Below are positions 1 to 11,035 of a DNA stretch of 64,000 nucleotides, piece by piece. Positions within the stretch are counted from its first letter, which is position 1. Every line of letters starts with the position of its first letter. The stretch is taken from NCBI GenBank assembly GCA_030278955.1, contig JAOANR010000001.1, positions 23,443,635 through 23,507,634 of the forward strand. The letters are read 5' to 3'. Source of the stretch: Hygrophila difformis. Its lineage: Eukaryota; Streptophyta; Magnoliopsida; Lamiales; Acanthaceae. The notes under the pieces were generated by a model, which did not search any database, was not told the DNA's origin, and saw only the letters and a list, made by a program, of their open reading frames with translations. The position numbers were made by a program, and so were the translations under genes.

Positions 1-2
1 AG

Positions 3-2306
3 TTTCGAGAGTTTATCAATAACCTTGGATTGATTGATCTCCCGATGGAGGGAGGCCTGTTCACCTGGGTGGGAAGGGGCGGTCGGGCGCGTAGCAGGCT
101 TGACAGGTTCCTGGTTACTCCGGGATGGATGGGTATAAATGGTAATGTGATTCAGAAAAGGGGAGAGTCAGTCTTATCGGACCATTACCCGGTTTACCTG
201 GAGATCGGGGAGAAGTCCTGGGGACCAAAACCATTCAGGTTCTATAATTATTGGATGGATGAAAATGGTTTTTCTGAGCTTGTGAGAGAAGCCTGGGTGG
301 CAGGAGGTGAAGGCCGAGAATCATCTGGAGAGCCTAGGCTGTTTGGGACTTTGCGCACTTTAAAAAATAAAATTCGACAATGGGACGGATATGGAGCGGA
401 TAATTTGGAACAGAAAATTAAGAAATTACTGGTGGAAATAGAAGAGCTGGAAGAGCACTTGATCGAAGGAGTCGACATAGAGGAAAAGCGGTCTGATTGG
501 GCTAGGAAACGAGGGGAATTGAATAAATTATTTCTGGCCGAAGAGAGGCGCTGGTTCCAAAAGTCCAGAGTACGGTGGCTTAAAGAGGGGGACCAAAACA
601 CAAAGTTTTTTCATACCATGACTGCCCTTCATAGGAGGAAGGGATTCATTGGGGCCATTCACAGGGATAGTTCTGTCATTGAGGATCCAAGAGAAATTAA
701 AGAATTGGCGTTTCAACATTTTCAGTCAGCTTTCACCAGGCAGGAGAAGGAACTGTTTGACATAGGAAATGTGGGGCTGCCTAAGCTTGATGAGGAATCG
801 CGGGGGTGGCTGGAGAGGAGCTTTTCGGAGGATGAGGTCAGGTTGGCCATATGGAGCTGTGACAGTAATAGGGCTCCCGGGCCTGACGGATTTAACATGG
901 GTTTTTTTAAAAAGTACTGGGGAGTGGTGAAGAAGGAGGTGCTGGAAGTTGTCCACAGATTAGAAGAGGGCCGTCCTTTGCCTAAAGAGATGGGCGGGTC
1001 ATTCATTGCCCTTATCCCGAAGAATGAAAATCCACTTGATTTTTGTGATTATAGGCCAATATCTCTGGTTGGGAGCATGTATAAAATTGTTGCGAAAGTG
1101 CTCGCAAGAAGATTACGGGAGGTGATGGATGGTTTAGTAGGGCCGACCCAAATGGCTTTTGTGCGTGGAAGGCAAATATTAGACGGTGCTCTTATTGCTG
1201 CAGAGGTTATTCATGCGGTGACTTCTTCAGGGAGGAGTGGATTTGTAGTAAAATTAGACTTCGCCAAGGCATATGATAACGTGTCTTGGGAAGCCCTCTC
1301 TGGAGTCATGGAAGCAATGGGATTCGGGGGAAAGTGGCTGAAATGGATGATGGAGCTGGTATCCTCTGCCTCTGCAGCCGTGTTGGTAAACGGGTCCCCT
1401 ACAAAATTTTTCGGAATGCAACGAGGATTGAGACAGGGCGACCCACTATCTCCCTACCTTTTTGTTTTGATTGCTGAAATTTTTAATAGGATGATGGTAA
1501 ATGCCTTAGAACTGGGATTGATAAAGGGATTGAGGTCAGGAGCCGGGGGTCCGGTGGTCTCTCATTTACAATACGCAGATGATACAGTCATCTTTTGTGA
1601 AGCAGAAATCTCTCAAGTGATGCTAATTAAAAGAGTATTGAGGTGTCTTACATTGGCAACGGGTTTGAGAATAAATTTTGGGAAGAGCAAAATATATGGG
1701 ATAAACTGTCCGGATGAGCTATTAAAAGATGCTGCTAATCTGCTTGAGTGTGGGGTTGGCAGATGGCCCATGAAGTATTTGGGGATTCCCATTGGTGGGA
1801 GGTTAAATGGAACTGCTATTTGGAATCCGGTGTTGGAAAAAGTGGAGAAACGACTTGCTGGATGGAAGGGGCGGTTACTATCCCAGGGAGGCAGATTATG
1901 TCTTATTAAATCTGTATTAAATAATCTCCCTATTTACTTTCTGTCACTGTTCAAGGTTCCAAGGGCGGTGGCTGAAAGACTGGAGAGGCTCAAAAGAGGT
2001 TTCTTTTGGAATGACTTTGTAGGAAGTAGAAAGCTACATACTATCGGTTGGGAAAAACTGTGTAAAAACAAAGAGGCTGGTGGTTTGGGAATCTGGAGTG
2101 TGCAGGATATTAATACTGCTTTGTTGCTCAAATGGCGCTGGAGGTTTGGCAATGATCATTCCCTTTGGAAGGAGGTGGTGGATGCGAAATACTACGGCAA
2201 TAGAGGTCCCTTGGTACCGGAGGTGAGATCGTGCAGATCTCCTTGGGGTTACATATGTAAATCTTGGGAAGGGTTGGAAGCTGCGGGGATGGGGGGGTGG
2301 TTTTAG
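3..2306 (+). CDS. LINE ORF2 part 1: endonuclease end and reverse transcriptase (partial)
   Basis: The frame is open from base 3, so the protein starts upstream of the window. The first ~60 residues are the C-terminal part of the LINE endonuclease (GLIDLPMEGGLFTW, SDHYPVYL). Reverse transcriptase follows, with DFAKAYDNVSW near residue 410 (counted from base 30), GLRQGDPLSPYLF near 468 and catalytic YADDT near 515. The protein would copy its own RNA at the target site by target-primed reverse transcription. The frame ends at a TAG (2304-2306) just after a run of seven G (2291-2297). The next domain continues one frame over, so this looks like a 1-base indel in a homopolymer and the product is probably inactive as a whole. 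Confidence 0.9.
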   Translation, partial: FREFINNLGLIDLPMEGGLFTWVGRGGRARSRLDRFLVTPGWMGINGNVIQKRGESVLSDHYPVYLEIGEKSWGPKPFRFYNYWMDENGFSELVREAWVAGGEGRESSGEPRLFGTLRTLKNKIRQWDGYGADNLEQKIKKLLVEIEELEEHLIEGVDIEEKRSDWARKRGELNKLFLAEERRWFQKSRVRWLKEGDQNTKFFHTMTALHRRKGFIGAIHRDSSVIEDPREIKELAFQHFQSAFTRQEKELFDIGNVGLPKLDEESRGWLERSFSEDEVRLAIWSCDSNRAPGPDGFNMGFFKKYWGVVKKEVLEVVHRLEEGRPLPKEMGGSFIALIPKNENPLDFCDYRPISLVGSMYKIVAKVLARRLREVMDGLVGPTQMAFVRGRQILDGALIAAEVIHAVTSSGRSGFVVKLDFAKAYDNVSWEALSGVMEAMGFGGKWLKWMMELVSSASAAVLVNGSPTKFFGMQRGLRQGDPLSPYLFVLIAEIFNRMMVNALELGLIKGLRSGAGGPVVSHLQYADDTVIFCEAEISQVMLIKRVLRCLTLATGLRINFGKSKIYGINCPDELLKDAANLLECGVGRWPMKYLGIPIGGRLNGTAIWNPVLEKVEKRLAGWKGRLLSQGGRLCLIKSVLNNLPIYFLSLFKVPRAVAERLERLKRGFFWNDFVGSRKLHTIGWEKLCKNKEAGGLGIWSVQDINTALLLKWRWRFGNDHSLWKEVVDAKYYGNRGPLVPEVRSCRSPWGYICKSWEGLEAAGMGGWF

Positions 2307-2313
2307 AATCATA

Positions 2314-3681
2314 GTGGGGGATGGTGGTGCCACACATTTTTGGTCGGACACTTGGGTCGAGGAAGGCAGGGCGTTAAAGGTATTGTTCCCCAGAATATTT
2401 TCATTGGCGGCAGTAAAGGAGGGGAAGATAAAGGATTTCGGCTCTTGGGACGGGTTAGAGTGGAGATGGAATATCCCTTTGAGAAGAGCGGTATTTGACT
2501 GGGAAAGGGCTATTTGGGACGAGTTCTTGGTGGTAATTAGGAGAGTGAAGCTGAGTAGATTTATTGAGGACAGGGTTGCTTGGGTTCGGGAAGGCAATGG
2601 AGCTTTTTCCATCAAATCCTGCCTAACTAATCCGCAAGTTGATGTTAATTTTGATTCCCTGAGAAGATGGAGGAAGCTATGGAAAATCAAGGTGCCTGTA
2701 AAGGCAAAATTATTGGTATGGAAATTGTTCCAAAATGCATTACCAGTGAGAGAGTCACTTCAACTAAGGGGCTGCATTGCGGTGGGGAACTCCTACTGTC
2801 CACTCTGCGAATCGGTAGACGAATCACATGACCATCTTTTCTGTGGGTGCGAGGCAGTAAAAAGTATTTGGTACCAAGGGGTAGCCTGGTTCGGAATTGA
2901 GTGGGCAATACCCGGGAGGGTGGAAAACTTATTAGATTGGTGGTTGCACTATGAATTGTTTAGAAGTCGCCAGGAAGCGTGGTTGATTACGGGGGTGGCT
3001 ATTGTTTGGTCGATTTGGAAGATGCGTAACTCAGTTGTATTCAAGCAGGTGGTTCCTAATATTGGGATGGTTATAGAGGAGATCAAATGGAGAGTAAGAT
3101 TATGGTGGCAAGTGGCTGGAAAAGAGGGTGATATTAGAATATGTGGACAGGAGAATCAGTTTCCTGAGGCATTATTCCTTCTTGGTAGGGGTGGGGTGGT
3201 TGGGGAGACAGTGAGACGGCCTCGGCAGGGGCTGGTTTGGGTTCGGCCAGAGAAGGGGTGGTGGAAAATTAACACGGACGGATCCTCGTTCGGCAATCCG
3301 GGGCCGGCGGGGATTGGAGGGGTTATTCGCGATGATGAAGGGAATGTGATTTTCACTCTAGCTGAATTCATAGGGATCAAGGACTCGGCAGAGGCCGAAG
3401 TTCAAGCTATCAGTCGGATATGTCAGATTTTAATCAGGGACCAAGGCTTCCCCCTCCAAAAGATTGTTTTTGAGTGTGACTCGATAAATGTAGTGAAGTG
3501 GATGGCTGAACTAAACAAGGTTCCTTGGCGTCTGCAACAACATATTGGACCTATTGCTGCAGTCATGCGTTGTTCAGGGATGGTGAGATTCCAACACATT
3601 TTGCGGGAACGTAACTCTCTTGCGGACTATTGGGCGAAAATTGGTGCGTCAGGGGAATGCTATATTGAAGAATGGAGATAA
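2314..3681 (+). CDS. LINE ORF2 part 2: zf-RVT knuckle and RNase H domain
   Basis: This is the continuation of the LINE polyprotein in the +1 frame. The frame is open from about 2284 and the nominal start used here is a GTG at 2314. The first part has the conserved G(D/N)G..HFWSDTW stretch. The zf-RVT-type region has WKIKVPVKAKLLVWKL and CPLCESVDESHDHLFCGC near residue 162. The C-terminal RNase H fold has INTDGSSFGNPGPAG near residue 319, AEAEVQAI, ECDS and SLADYWAK, which match the D-E-D-D catalytic set. RNase H would remove template RNA after first-strand synthesis. It is separated from the RT part only by the frameshift, not by an insertion, and is not an independent gene. Confidence 0.88.
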   Translation: MGDGGATHFWSDTWVEEGRALKVLFPRIFSLAAVKEGKIKDFGSWDGLEWRWNIPLRRAVFDWERAIWDEFLVVIRRVKLSRFIEDRVAWVREGNGAFSIKSCLTNPQVDVNFDSLRRWRKLWKIKVPVKAKLLVWKLFQNALPVRESLQLRGCIAVGNSYCPLCESVDESHDHLFCGCEAVKSIWYQGVAWFGIEWAIPGRVENLLDWWLHYELFRSRQEAWLITGVAIVWSIWKMRNSVVFKQVVPNIGMVIEEIKWRVRLWWQVAGKEGDIRICGQENQFPEALFLLGRGGVVGETVRRPRQGLVWVRPEKGWWKINTDGSSFGNPGPAGIGGVIRDDEGNVIFTLAEFIGIKDSAEAEVQAISRICQILIRDQGFPLQKIVFECDSINVVKWMAELNKVPWRLQQHIGPIAAVMRCSGMVRFQHILRERNSLADYWAKIGASGECYIEEWR

Positions 3682-4799
3682 GCTCGAGTGGTAGTGTCGA
3701 GTCAGTCACTTGAGGCATTTGGGAGAGTACATAGGCCACCTAGATGGTGCCTGTTACTTGCCATTAGGGGGCAGCGGAAGAATGTTTCTGGTGCCTGTTG
3801 TTGCTGTTGTACCATTAGATGGGCCCTGATGACGCCCATTCCCACAGGATTATGATGGCTTTGTTGCTGTATAACTTGTTTCTATCTTTTTTCTTCTTTC
3901 TTTTTTCAGGGTGCTGCGGCCGTTGGAGCCTATAGGAATCGGCTGAAGTTGAGACTGTTGCCGCGGGCTGTGGATGGTGCTTTGAGGTGTTCTGAGTTCG
4001 AGGCGGCTGTGGAAGGTGACTTGCAACATCACCAATACCAGAATGTCGACTGCTTGAGACACGGAACGGTTCTAGTGTTCATACTAATGCTTAAGGAGAT
4101 GATTTCCGGTTAAGGCTCCTGCCATCCTTTCACGAACAGATTCTGAATATTTGGGAGGATTGGCATCTTCTACTTCCACATACACACACTGCCTGCTTCC
4201 AAGGAGAATTGGTGAGATTTGCTCATTTAACGCTCTTTGATACATGCATATGTGATGATCATCTTGGCAACCTATAAATTGATGCAGTATATACGATCAA
4301 TCCACACATGACTCTCGTCAATGTATCGGCTATGTAAAGGGAGCTAGGTCATCCCTCGGATTTTTTCTCTACCCAATATCATCCTATTTCTCATTAACCT
4401 TCTAAGCCTTGTTGTCTTGTCATTCTTTTCATAACCCTATATCCCGTCACCTCTCAGTAACCTTCTTGTGTCTGCTTGTGTCCATTTAATAATCGGGAGG
4501 TTGAGGAGCTTTCTTAAACATCAATGGAAAAGCCCTTCCACGGTTTAAGTTTGTTGCTGGAATCATTTAGGAGTTTGGATTGCTTGTCATAGTGGGAGGG
4601 TGTGGTTCCTATGATAATATTTGGGAGATATAAGATGAGCTATGTTTGGCGACAAGATCGGATAAATGCGATTTTCTTTGTTTTGGTCTGATCAAGAAGG
4701 ACAGTGTTTGGGAACTGTTATCAAAAGAATTAGAAGAGGCATGCATTGCAGTAATATATATATAAAAAAAATAAATAAATAAATAAATAAAAAAAAAAG

Positions 4800-4830
<31 letters not shown>

Positions 4831-5753
4831 AAAAAAAAAGAATATATTATAAAAGTGAGTGAAGCTTGAACATATTGATTGTCTCTCAGTCAGTATAGAT
4901 CATTCGTTTTGGGTTCTTTGATGGTGATGGGCTGCTGTTCTAATCTTGGCTCCTATGGCATAGTTTTGAGATTGGGGCGTTAGCGAGCGGGCTATACGTA
5001 TAGAGGTTTGGTCGGTTTATTTCCGATTGTATTACCTCCTATGCATACCTGGTTTCGAATCCCCTGTGCTCATTATATTGTTATACCCCAATGTCCTCCG
5101 CCTATTACCCAGTCCATTTTTCTGATCTGGTAATATCTTGCTAGCCTGCCCTTTGACTAGTCCTGATACATTGGTGTTGATCATTGTAGCTGGGGAGACG
5201 TGATGCTGTAGTATGTTTATAGGGTTGTCACTAAGGTAAATCACATGTGTTATGTAATGCCAACCCAACTTGAGAAGACTCAGCAGGAATTTGGAAGTGG
5301 AATTTGGAATTGTGGGGTGCTTGAATATTTAAATAGATCGCTGAAGGGGGATGCAAAAAAGAGTTAGCTGCCATTGTCCCCGTTGATGTTTTCTGTGGAC
5401 GAACCTCATGATTTTCGGAAACGGCTCTTGATCTGTAAGTTGAGGATTAAGGTAGGATGAGATGGGCGCTTTGCTTTATCTCAGCACCACTCAGTATGAG
5501 ATCCATGAAGCAGACATCATTGACATATGTGACTCATGGGAATAGATATGGGATTAGATATGGTATTTGCGGTCTGATGGGAATTCGACGGGGGGTGCTT
5601 GTCCTTGTGAATTCCCTGGTAACAAGTTGTGTCGGTGTAGGAAATTGTATGTTGGATGGTAGGATTGGTTTTGGTGGAGATCATTGCTCCTTCATAAACT
5701 GTGTATCTGGGATTTTGGCTTTGGAATTAAAGATTTTTTCCCTCAAAAAAAAA
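3682..5753 (+). other. LINE 3' untranslated region and tail
   Basis: No coding potential was recognised. The stretch ends in the signature GGAATTAAAGATTTTTTCCC then CTC and nine A, as in many plant LINEs. An A-rich tract interrupts it at 4759-4842. About 2 kb is long for such a 3' region, so part of it may come from a second LINE copy or an internal insertion. Confidence 0.65.
4759..4842. repeat. A-rich tract with (AAAT)n
   Basis: TATATATAAAAAAAATAAAT repeats are followed by long A runs broken by G. This may be an internal poly(A) from an older or nested retroposon end, or slippage-expanded simple sequence. Confidence 0.8.
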
Positions 5754-6061
5754 GTATTACACCATAAATAAAGCAAAGATGATGGGGTAATTGATTTCCA
5801 TTGATTATAGTGATTACATTGATTAAATTGATTTCCATTTGATAAACAAAAATGAAATATTAACTATAGACAATGAAATGATTATGGAAAGAGCAAAGAT
5901 AATCGTAAAAGATGAGATGATCAATGAAAATAAATAAATTATCCCTTAATAAATAAAAGATAATTAATGTAATTTAGCCCTTCAACTATTACTATAATTT
6001 TTATAAATATAATATTTTATTTATTTGTGGTGAATAATGAATTCATATTAAGAATTTATCT
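5754..6061. repeat. AT-rich direct repeat A, copy 1
   Basis: The segment starts GTATTACACCATAAATAAAG and matches 6384-6693 at high but imperfect identity (shared GGTGGGGTAATTGATT, GACAATGAAATGATTATGGA and others). No coding content is seen. It is followed by segment B copy 1. Confidence 0.8.
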
Positions 6062-6065
6062 GTGG

Positions 6066-6275
6066 ATGGAAAAATTAATATGTCAAAAATATAGCACGGT
6101 TTAACTGGAAAAATAAAATATGTATTATTAATTATATGGTAATAAAATCATGATGGTAATAAAATATGTATTAATTATTTATTTGTGCAAATGAGATTTG
6201 TGGTGATTGGGAAAGCAGATGCAGAATTTTTACAATGGGGATGATTGAGGGAAATAAAATATTTAAGATATTGAA
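6066..6275. repeat. AT-rich direct repeat B, copy 1
   Basis: GGAAAAATTAATATGTCAAA and ATATAGCACGG..TTAA recur at 8061-8310, together with ATTTGTGCAA.TGAGATTTG.GGTGAT. This gives an A-B-A-(insert)-B order. Confidence 0.75.
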
Positions 6276-6383
6276 TATAATTTATCTATAAAATGATTGT
6301 TAATTATATTGCAACTAAATCTATCCTTATAAATTTATCCGTATTTTGAAAACACAATATTAAATAAAAAAAATGGAAACTAA

Positions 6384-6693
6384 GTATTACCACATAAATA
6401 AAGCAAAGATGGTGGGGTAATTGATTCCCATTGATAATATTGATTACATTGATTAAATTAATTTACATTGATTAAATTGATTTCTATTGGATAAACAAAA
6501 ATGAAATGTTGACTATAGACAATGAAATGATTATGGAAAGAGCAAAGAATAAGCATAAAAGATGAGATGATCAATGGAAATAAATAAATTACCCCTTAAA
6601 TAAAGAATAATTAATGTAATTTAGCCTTTCAACTATTACTATAATTTTTACAAATACGATATTTTATTTATTTGTGGTGAATAATGAATCCAT
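6384..6693. repeat. AT-rich direct repeat A, copy 2
   Basis: Second copy of segment A. It has diverged by point changes and a short internal duplication of the GATTACATTGATTAAATT motif. Beyond it the sequence differs from copy 1. Confidence 0.8.
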
Positions 6694-7162
6694 ATTAGGA
6701 ATTTATTTATCTATACAAATAATATTCAATTTACACTTAAATCCATGTATTAACCTAAAATCATATGCAAAAGTTTCCAGCCTAAAACCACTAGCCTAAT
6801 TTTTAGTCAATAATTCCAAAAAGTAAAATTAATTCTATACTCAAATAATCCTTTCAATGTTAGATTTATGGGATTGTATTCTCAATTTCACAAAATGAAA
6901 ATTTTTAATATAAATAAATAATGAAATGATTTCAACCATGGATTTATTATGTCATTAATTTTAATTGACTTTTTACTAACATTAAGTTTCATTATAACAT
7001 TTATTGGTACTTACAAGTTAAATATGACAATGTTAAATTATCATTGCTTTAAATTAAAATATTGTATTTAAATTCTAAAAAAAGTTGTATTAAAGCAATT
7101 CGCTAATTATAGCAATAAGTTTATTATAATATTAACTTTGGAAAAATATTATGATGATTTAA

Positions 7163-7303
7163 TTTTTTTTTTGACGAAAATTGTTTCATTCCATACCAAC
7201 AAGGTTGATTACAGCAGAGCAATCCAAAAGGAGACACCAAAGTTGCAAAAGCAGAAGACAGATACAGCCAATTGTATTCGAACTACAAGAACCATACAAA
7301 CCA
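7163..7303 (-). mobile_element. short retroposon (SINE or truncated LINE end), minus strand
   Basis: A T run at the left end (poly(A) on the minus strand) is followed by about 130 bp of more GC-rich sequence than the surroundings. The flanks are ATGATGATTTAA (7151-7162) and ATGATTATTTAA (7304-7315), a 12-bp target duplication with one mismatch. That pattern fits target-primed retroposition. The family was not recognised. Confidence 0.55.
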
Positions 7304-8060
7304 CATGATTATTTAATATAGATACTACATTTTTAAATGGAATTTTTTAACATATCGTTATAGAATTAATTTATTGTGATTCGTTTTAATTATAGATATA
7401 TTGTGATGATTTAACATTAGATCAAGTTATTTAAATATATTCATATTTTAGAATCGTTTTATTTATCTTGGCAACTAAATCTTTTCATATAAGTATATCC
7501 GTATTTTGGAAACTAAATATTAAATAAAAAATAAAAACTAAATATTAGAATATATATATTTTTTAAATTTCTAAATATGCGGTTTTAAATTTAAAAAAAA
7601 TGTGTGTTACTTTATTAGATCAAAAAATCATAAATATTTAAATCATGTACACTAATAGAGAATGAAATGATCCCATAATTAAGGTGTAATTTGGGAAATA
7701 TTATTACTAATTGGATAGTTAAAAATCATGTCAAAAATGATAATTTACTTTAATTCTGTATATTTACTATGTATTGTTTGATAGATCTTATAATATTAGA
7801 CAACTAATTATAAACTTTATTCAAAATCTGTTACCATTTAGGTGTTGTTTCTATCAAATTAAAAGGGGTTATAGATAAATTATGGAATCCGATATATTTT
7901 ATGAAGAATGTTGACATTTATATTAATCATCGCAAAATTATTTTATTATGTATATATCAAATAATTTATTACCATATTTGCCACTTTGATTAATTTGGAA
8001 AGAGATCCCGGCTGCTCAATTTAAATGCACAATTTTTGGGATTAATTAATAATAGAAAAG

Positions 8061-8310
8061 GACGATGGGAAAATTAATATGCCAAAAATATAGCACGGAT
8101 TAAATCTAATTTAGCAAGAAAAATAAAATATATATTATTAATTATATGGTAATAAAATCATGATGGAGAAATTATTATAATAATAAAATATGTATGTAAT
8201 ATGTATTAATTATTTATTTGTGCAATTGAGATTTGCGGTGATGGGAACGCATATGGAGAATTTTTACAATGGGGAGATGGAGGGAAATAAAATATTTAGG
8301 ATTTTTAATA
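8061..8310. repeat. AT-rich direct repeat B, copy 2
   Basis: Matches segment B copy 1 (6066-6275) with indels. It is separated from A copy 2 by about 1.4 kb, which includes the retroposon at 7163-7303. Confidence 0.7.
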
Positions 8311-8794
8311 ACTAACAGGAATTAGATGTATACATTGGCTAATAACTAACAAGAATTCGAAACATCTGCCTGAAATGAATTCAGGTCATCCCATTGGACA
8401 AAAAGGAGCGAGCCTATTTCGCACAAAGTATTTTGATTTTGCATAAACGTCCAAGATTATCTTGATATGGATATTGAATATAGTACCAATGACATGGAGT
8501 TTCTCCTAATTAAATGAATTTCTTAACTTTAATTGTGGCTTTGAATATAGCTTGAAGTTTGGGCTTTAATTTAGAAAATAGAATGCAAGTATACAAGCTT
8601 AATTTTTACTTGAACATTAAGGTGTGTTTGTGATGATTTTTTGAATCAATTGTTTTGTTTCTTTAGTTTTATTTCCATGTTTACTTCAATTATGAACTGA
8701 ATCTTAATCATATATAATTTTCATTTTGCAGAATGCTGTGACAAACAGAAGACTAATCTCTACAAGCATATGAAAAATTTATATCCTGCCATCA

Positions 8795-8880
8795 ATGGGG
8801 AATGTGGTTGGCTCTGTTTCATCTAGATTTGCTCAAGTTATTGACAAAATTATTGGTCATTCCCTCGAACTCCTGTTTGG
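8795..8880 (+). pseudogene. captured fragment of a small plant gene (MGNVVGS...)
   Basis: An ATG opens a reading frame starting MGNVVGSVSSRFAQ, followed by about 15 more residues, before a run of A. The start resembles a family of short conserved plant proteins that begin MGN(L/V)(L/V)GS and continue with HPLDFLSGKS; I recall this family from memory. It is preceded by a pyrimidine-rich stretch ending TTTTGCAG near 8731, as at a splice acceptor. Only the N-terminal 29 or so residues are recognisable, so this looks like a gene fragment. It lies upstream of a Helitron 3' end, and Helitrons are known to carry such fragments. Confidence 0.4.
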
Positions 8881-10323
8881 AAAAAAAAAATTGCAAGTAG
8901 AAATACTCTGCCTATACCTTCATTCTCCTTCAAAATATAAATGCAGCATTTATTAAACATATACATGAAGACCAGAGAATTTTATCCAATGATGATGATA
9001 AGATATTGAACAAATGAGGCATGATTGGACAATGTAACTTTCCTAGCCGTTCCAGATGCTATGTTTGAATATATTGTAACTTTTCTGAGTATCTAAAGAG
9101 TAACTATTTCCGTACTGCGAAACCTTTATTAAGGAAGTTTGTTGCGAAACCTTTGTTAAAGAAGTTTGACGAAGTTTGGTTTTCTAATATTAAGAAGGGT
9201 CTTATCGGACTGGCTAATAAATTTAATCATCATTGATGTATCAAAATCTTCAAGTGATGTGCTATGATGGATTTGTTAATACGAATGTTTGAATCGAAGT
9301 TTAATGTTTTGCTCTATGATCCGGATGATTACATATTGTTTGATGAATTTTATTAACCGTTTTATAATTTATCTTTTTCAATGAAGCATTGTTTGATTCT
9401 CTAAATATTAGCCGCTTTAAAATGAATCTTATACTTGATTGTCGCGATGCCAATAGATATACATGAATTGTAAGTGCATTACATTTATTCTTAGGTTTTT
9501 TTTCTAAAAAAGTTATAATTTTTAAGAATTTAAATTGGGTTACAATTAAAGAAATCATATTGTGTAAACTAAATTTGAAAAAATGATACTTATTTCATTT
9601 TTCATATAAATAAAAGTAAACTTTATAATTGATATTATTGCATTAGTGGTCCTCTATATAGTATACCTTTATATTGATTTTTTGATCCAGGCTTACACAT
9701 TCGTTGTGACTGATCTGTTCTAGATAATCTACTTTATAAAACCTATAGGCTATGAAACTGTATTTTTTTTATGATCTTACTTGCTGATTTAAAATGTAAT
9801 TGAAATTTATTTTCAAAAAACTTTAATTGTATTTAAAAATATATTTATTCCATAATCTGTATTCGATGGAATTAACAATTGGCAGTTTTAAATAAGCTAT
9901 ATTTTGTTTTTAACATGCTGATAATGATAAGGGCAATTTTATTCATGTGGTTAGTGACATGAAATTGTCAAGCAATTCATTAATTTTAGAAATGCTATGG
10001 GAAAGGAATGTAGGACGTTATTAGAATGATTTTTTTTCTTTTTTTTTAAAAAAAAAATTGTTTTGTCATCTCTATTACTTTTACGCATGTATAAATTATT
10101 TTCTTTAGAGGAGCCGGAGCAAGAAAACAAATAGGACATTGACAATTAAACGTGAGTTTTACCGCCAAAACTTTCATTCCTTTAATCTTGATCAATTTCT
10201 TATTCATTGCTTCGGTCATCAACTATTTTACCTTATAAATTTTCATTCATTCAATCGTGAGGACAATTCATTCTTTTGTTGAATCTCTAAATAATTTTTT
10301 TTAATATTTTAGAAACTTTTCTT

Positions 10324-10353
10324 CCCGCGCATCGCGCGGGCGGGTAATACTAG
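10324..10353 (+). mobile_element. Helitron 3' terminus (hairpin plus CTAG)
   Basis: CCCGCGC-ATC-GCGCGGG forms a 7-bp GC stem with a 3-nt loop at 10324-10340. Thirteen bases later the element ends CTAG at 10350-10353 and is followed by T. Rolling-circle Helitrons end in a short GC hairpin, 10-13 nt and CTRR, inserted between A and T. The surroundings are otherwise very AT-rich, which makes the hairpin stand out. The 5' end was not located; the body probably includes at least part of 8300-10353. Confidence 0.75.
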
Positions 10354-10470
10354 TGATATACTATATAGGCAATGTGATGTGCGTTGACTACACTTAAAAT
10401 ATTTCAATTTGGTCTGAAATAAAAAAAGGTTGAAATTGGATGCACCCATAATTGACTTGAGGGAACTAAC
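10354..10470. other. short spacer between Helitron end and Gypsy element
   Basis: Only the TSD copy CTAAC at 10466-10470 of the adjacent LTR element is identified here. The rest has no recognised feature. Confidence 0.6.
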
Positions 10471-11027
10471 TGTAATACCCGAGAATTTTGCAACATAAAA
10501 TAAAAAAAAAAATAAAATAAATAAATAAATATAATAAACATGATAAATGGATAAAGAATCATAGAAGATGAGAAATGAAATTTAAATTAAAAAGGAAACA
10601 AAATTCCGAGAACCCGGGAAGCCGAAGGCAATTTAATTGAATAAATGGTTACACGGGGACCCGACATCAATGGACTCAATAACTCGAGTCCAAACATAAA
10701 TTTAGGTCCGAATGAAATTAAGATAGGAAATCGGAGCCCGAAGATACCCCGGAAATCCGAATCCGGGAACGTAGAGGGATAGAAGTCCGAAAGAGAGGAG
10801 GAAACGCCCGACGGATCGCACGACCCGGCCCAGACCGAAGTCCAGGCCAGGACGGCGCGGTCGCCGCGCGCTCCAAAGGAGAGGACCGCGCCAGGTGCGC
10901 GCCAGAGGGCAGATTCGCGAATTGCGTGAATCTCTCGCCCGATTCCGGATTTTTCGACTTTCGGTTGAACGTATCTCGACCCAAGACCCTTGGGGTCAGA
11001 TTTTGGACGCCCTAGGTCTTAAATATC

Positions 11028-11035
11028 TATAAATA
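11028..11035 (+). promoter_or_regulatory. TATA box of the 5' LTR
   Basis: TATAAATA lies 558 bp into the LTR, followed by a C/A-rich leader (GAAACCCTACG). It is the likely start of the genomic RNA, about 30 bp downstream. Confidence 0.6.

Larger units (their letters stand above)
1..5753 (+). mobile_element. L1-type plant LINE, 5' end outside the window
   Basis: A non-LTR retrotransposon enters from the left edge. In order it shows the end of an apurinic-type endonuclease domain (SDHYPVYL), reverse transcriptase (YADD), a cysteine/histidine knuckle region, an RNase H domain, about 2 kb of 3' untranslated sequence, and a short A tail at 5745-5753 after TTTTTTCCCTC. Plant L1-like LINEs usually have this order. 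The coding region is broken by one frameshift in a G run near 2291-2297. The 5' target duplication lies outside the window. A related sequence at about 6383 shows the sequence following the tail (GTATTAC..CATAAATAAAGC) without the LINE, which supports 5753 as the 3' boundary. Confidence 0.9.

Noticed and set aside
248..1006. Antisense reading frames over the LINE and over other large ORFs (for example 41432-42142, 43201-43671, 51282-52516)
   Set aside because: They are shadows of the sense coding sequence, with low-complexity composition and no domains.
4759..4842. A-rich tract as the true LINE 3' end
   Set aside because: The sequence ending at 5753 has the typical LINE terminal motif and a clean A tail, so the internal tract is more likely secondary.
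6709..6730. TCTATACAAATAATATT as the Helitron 5' end
   Set aside because: It looks like a Helitron start, but it lies between repeat segments A and B with nothing to tie it to the 3' hairpin at 10324. There is no second copy to compare.
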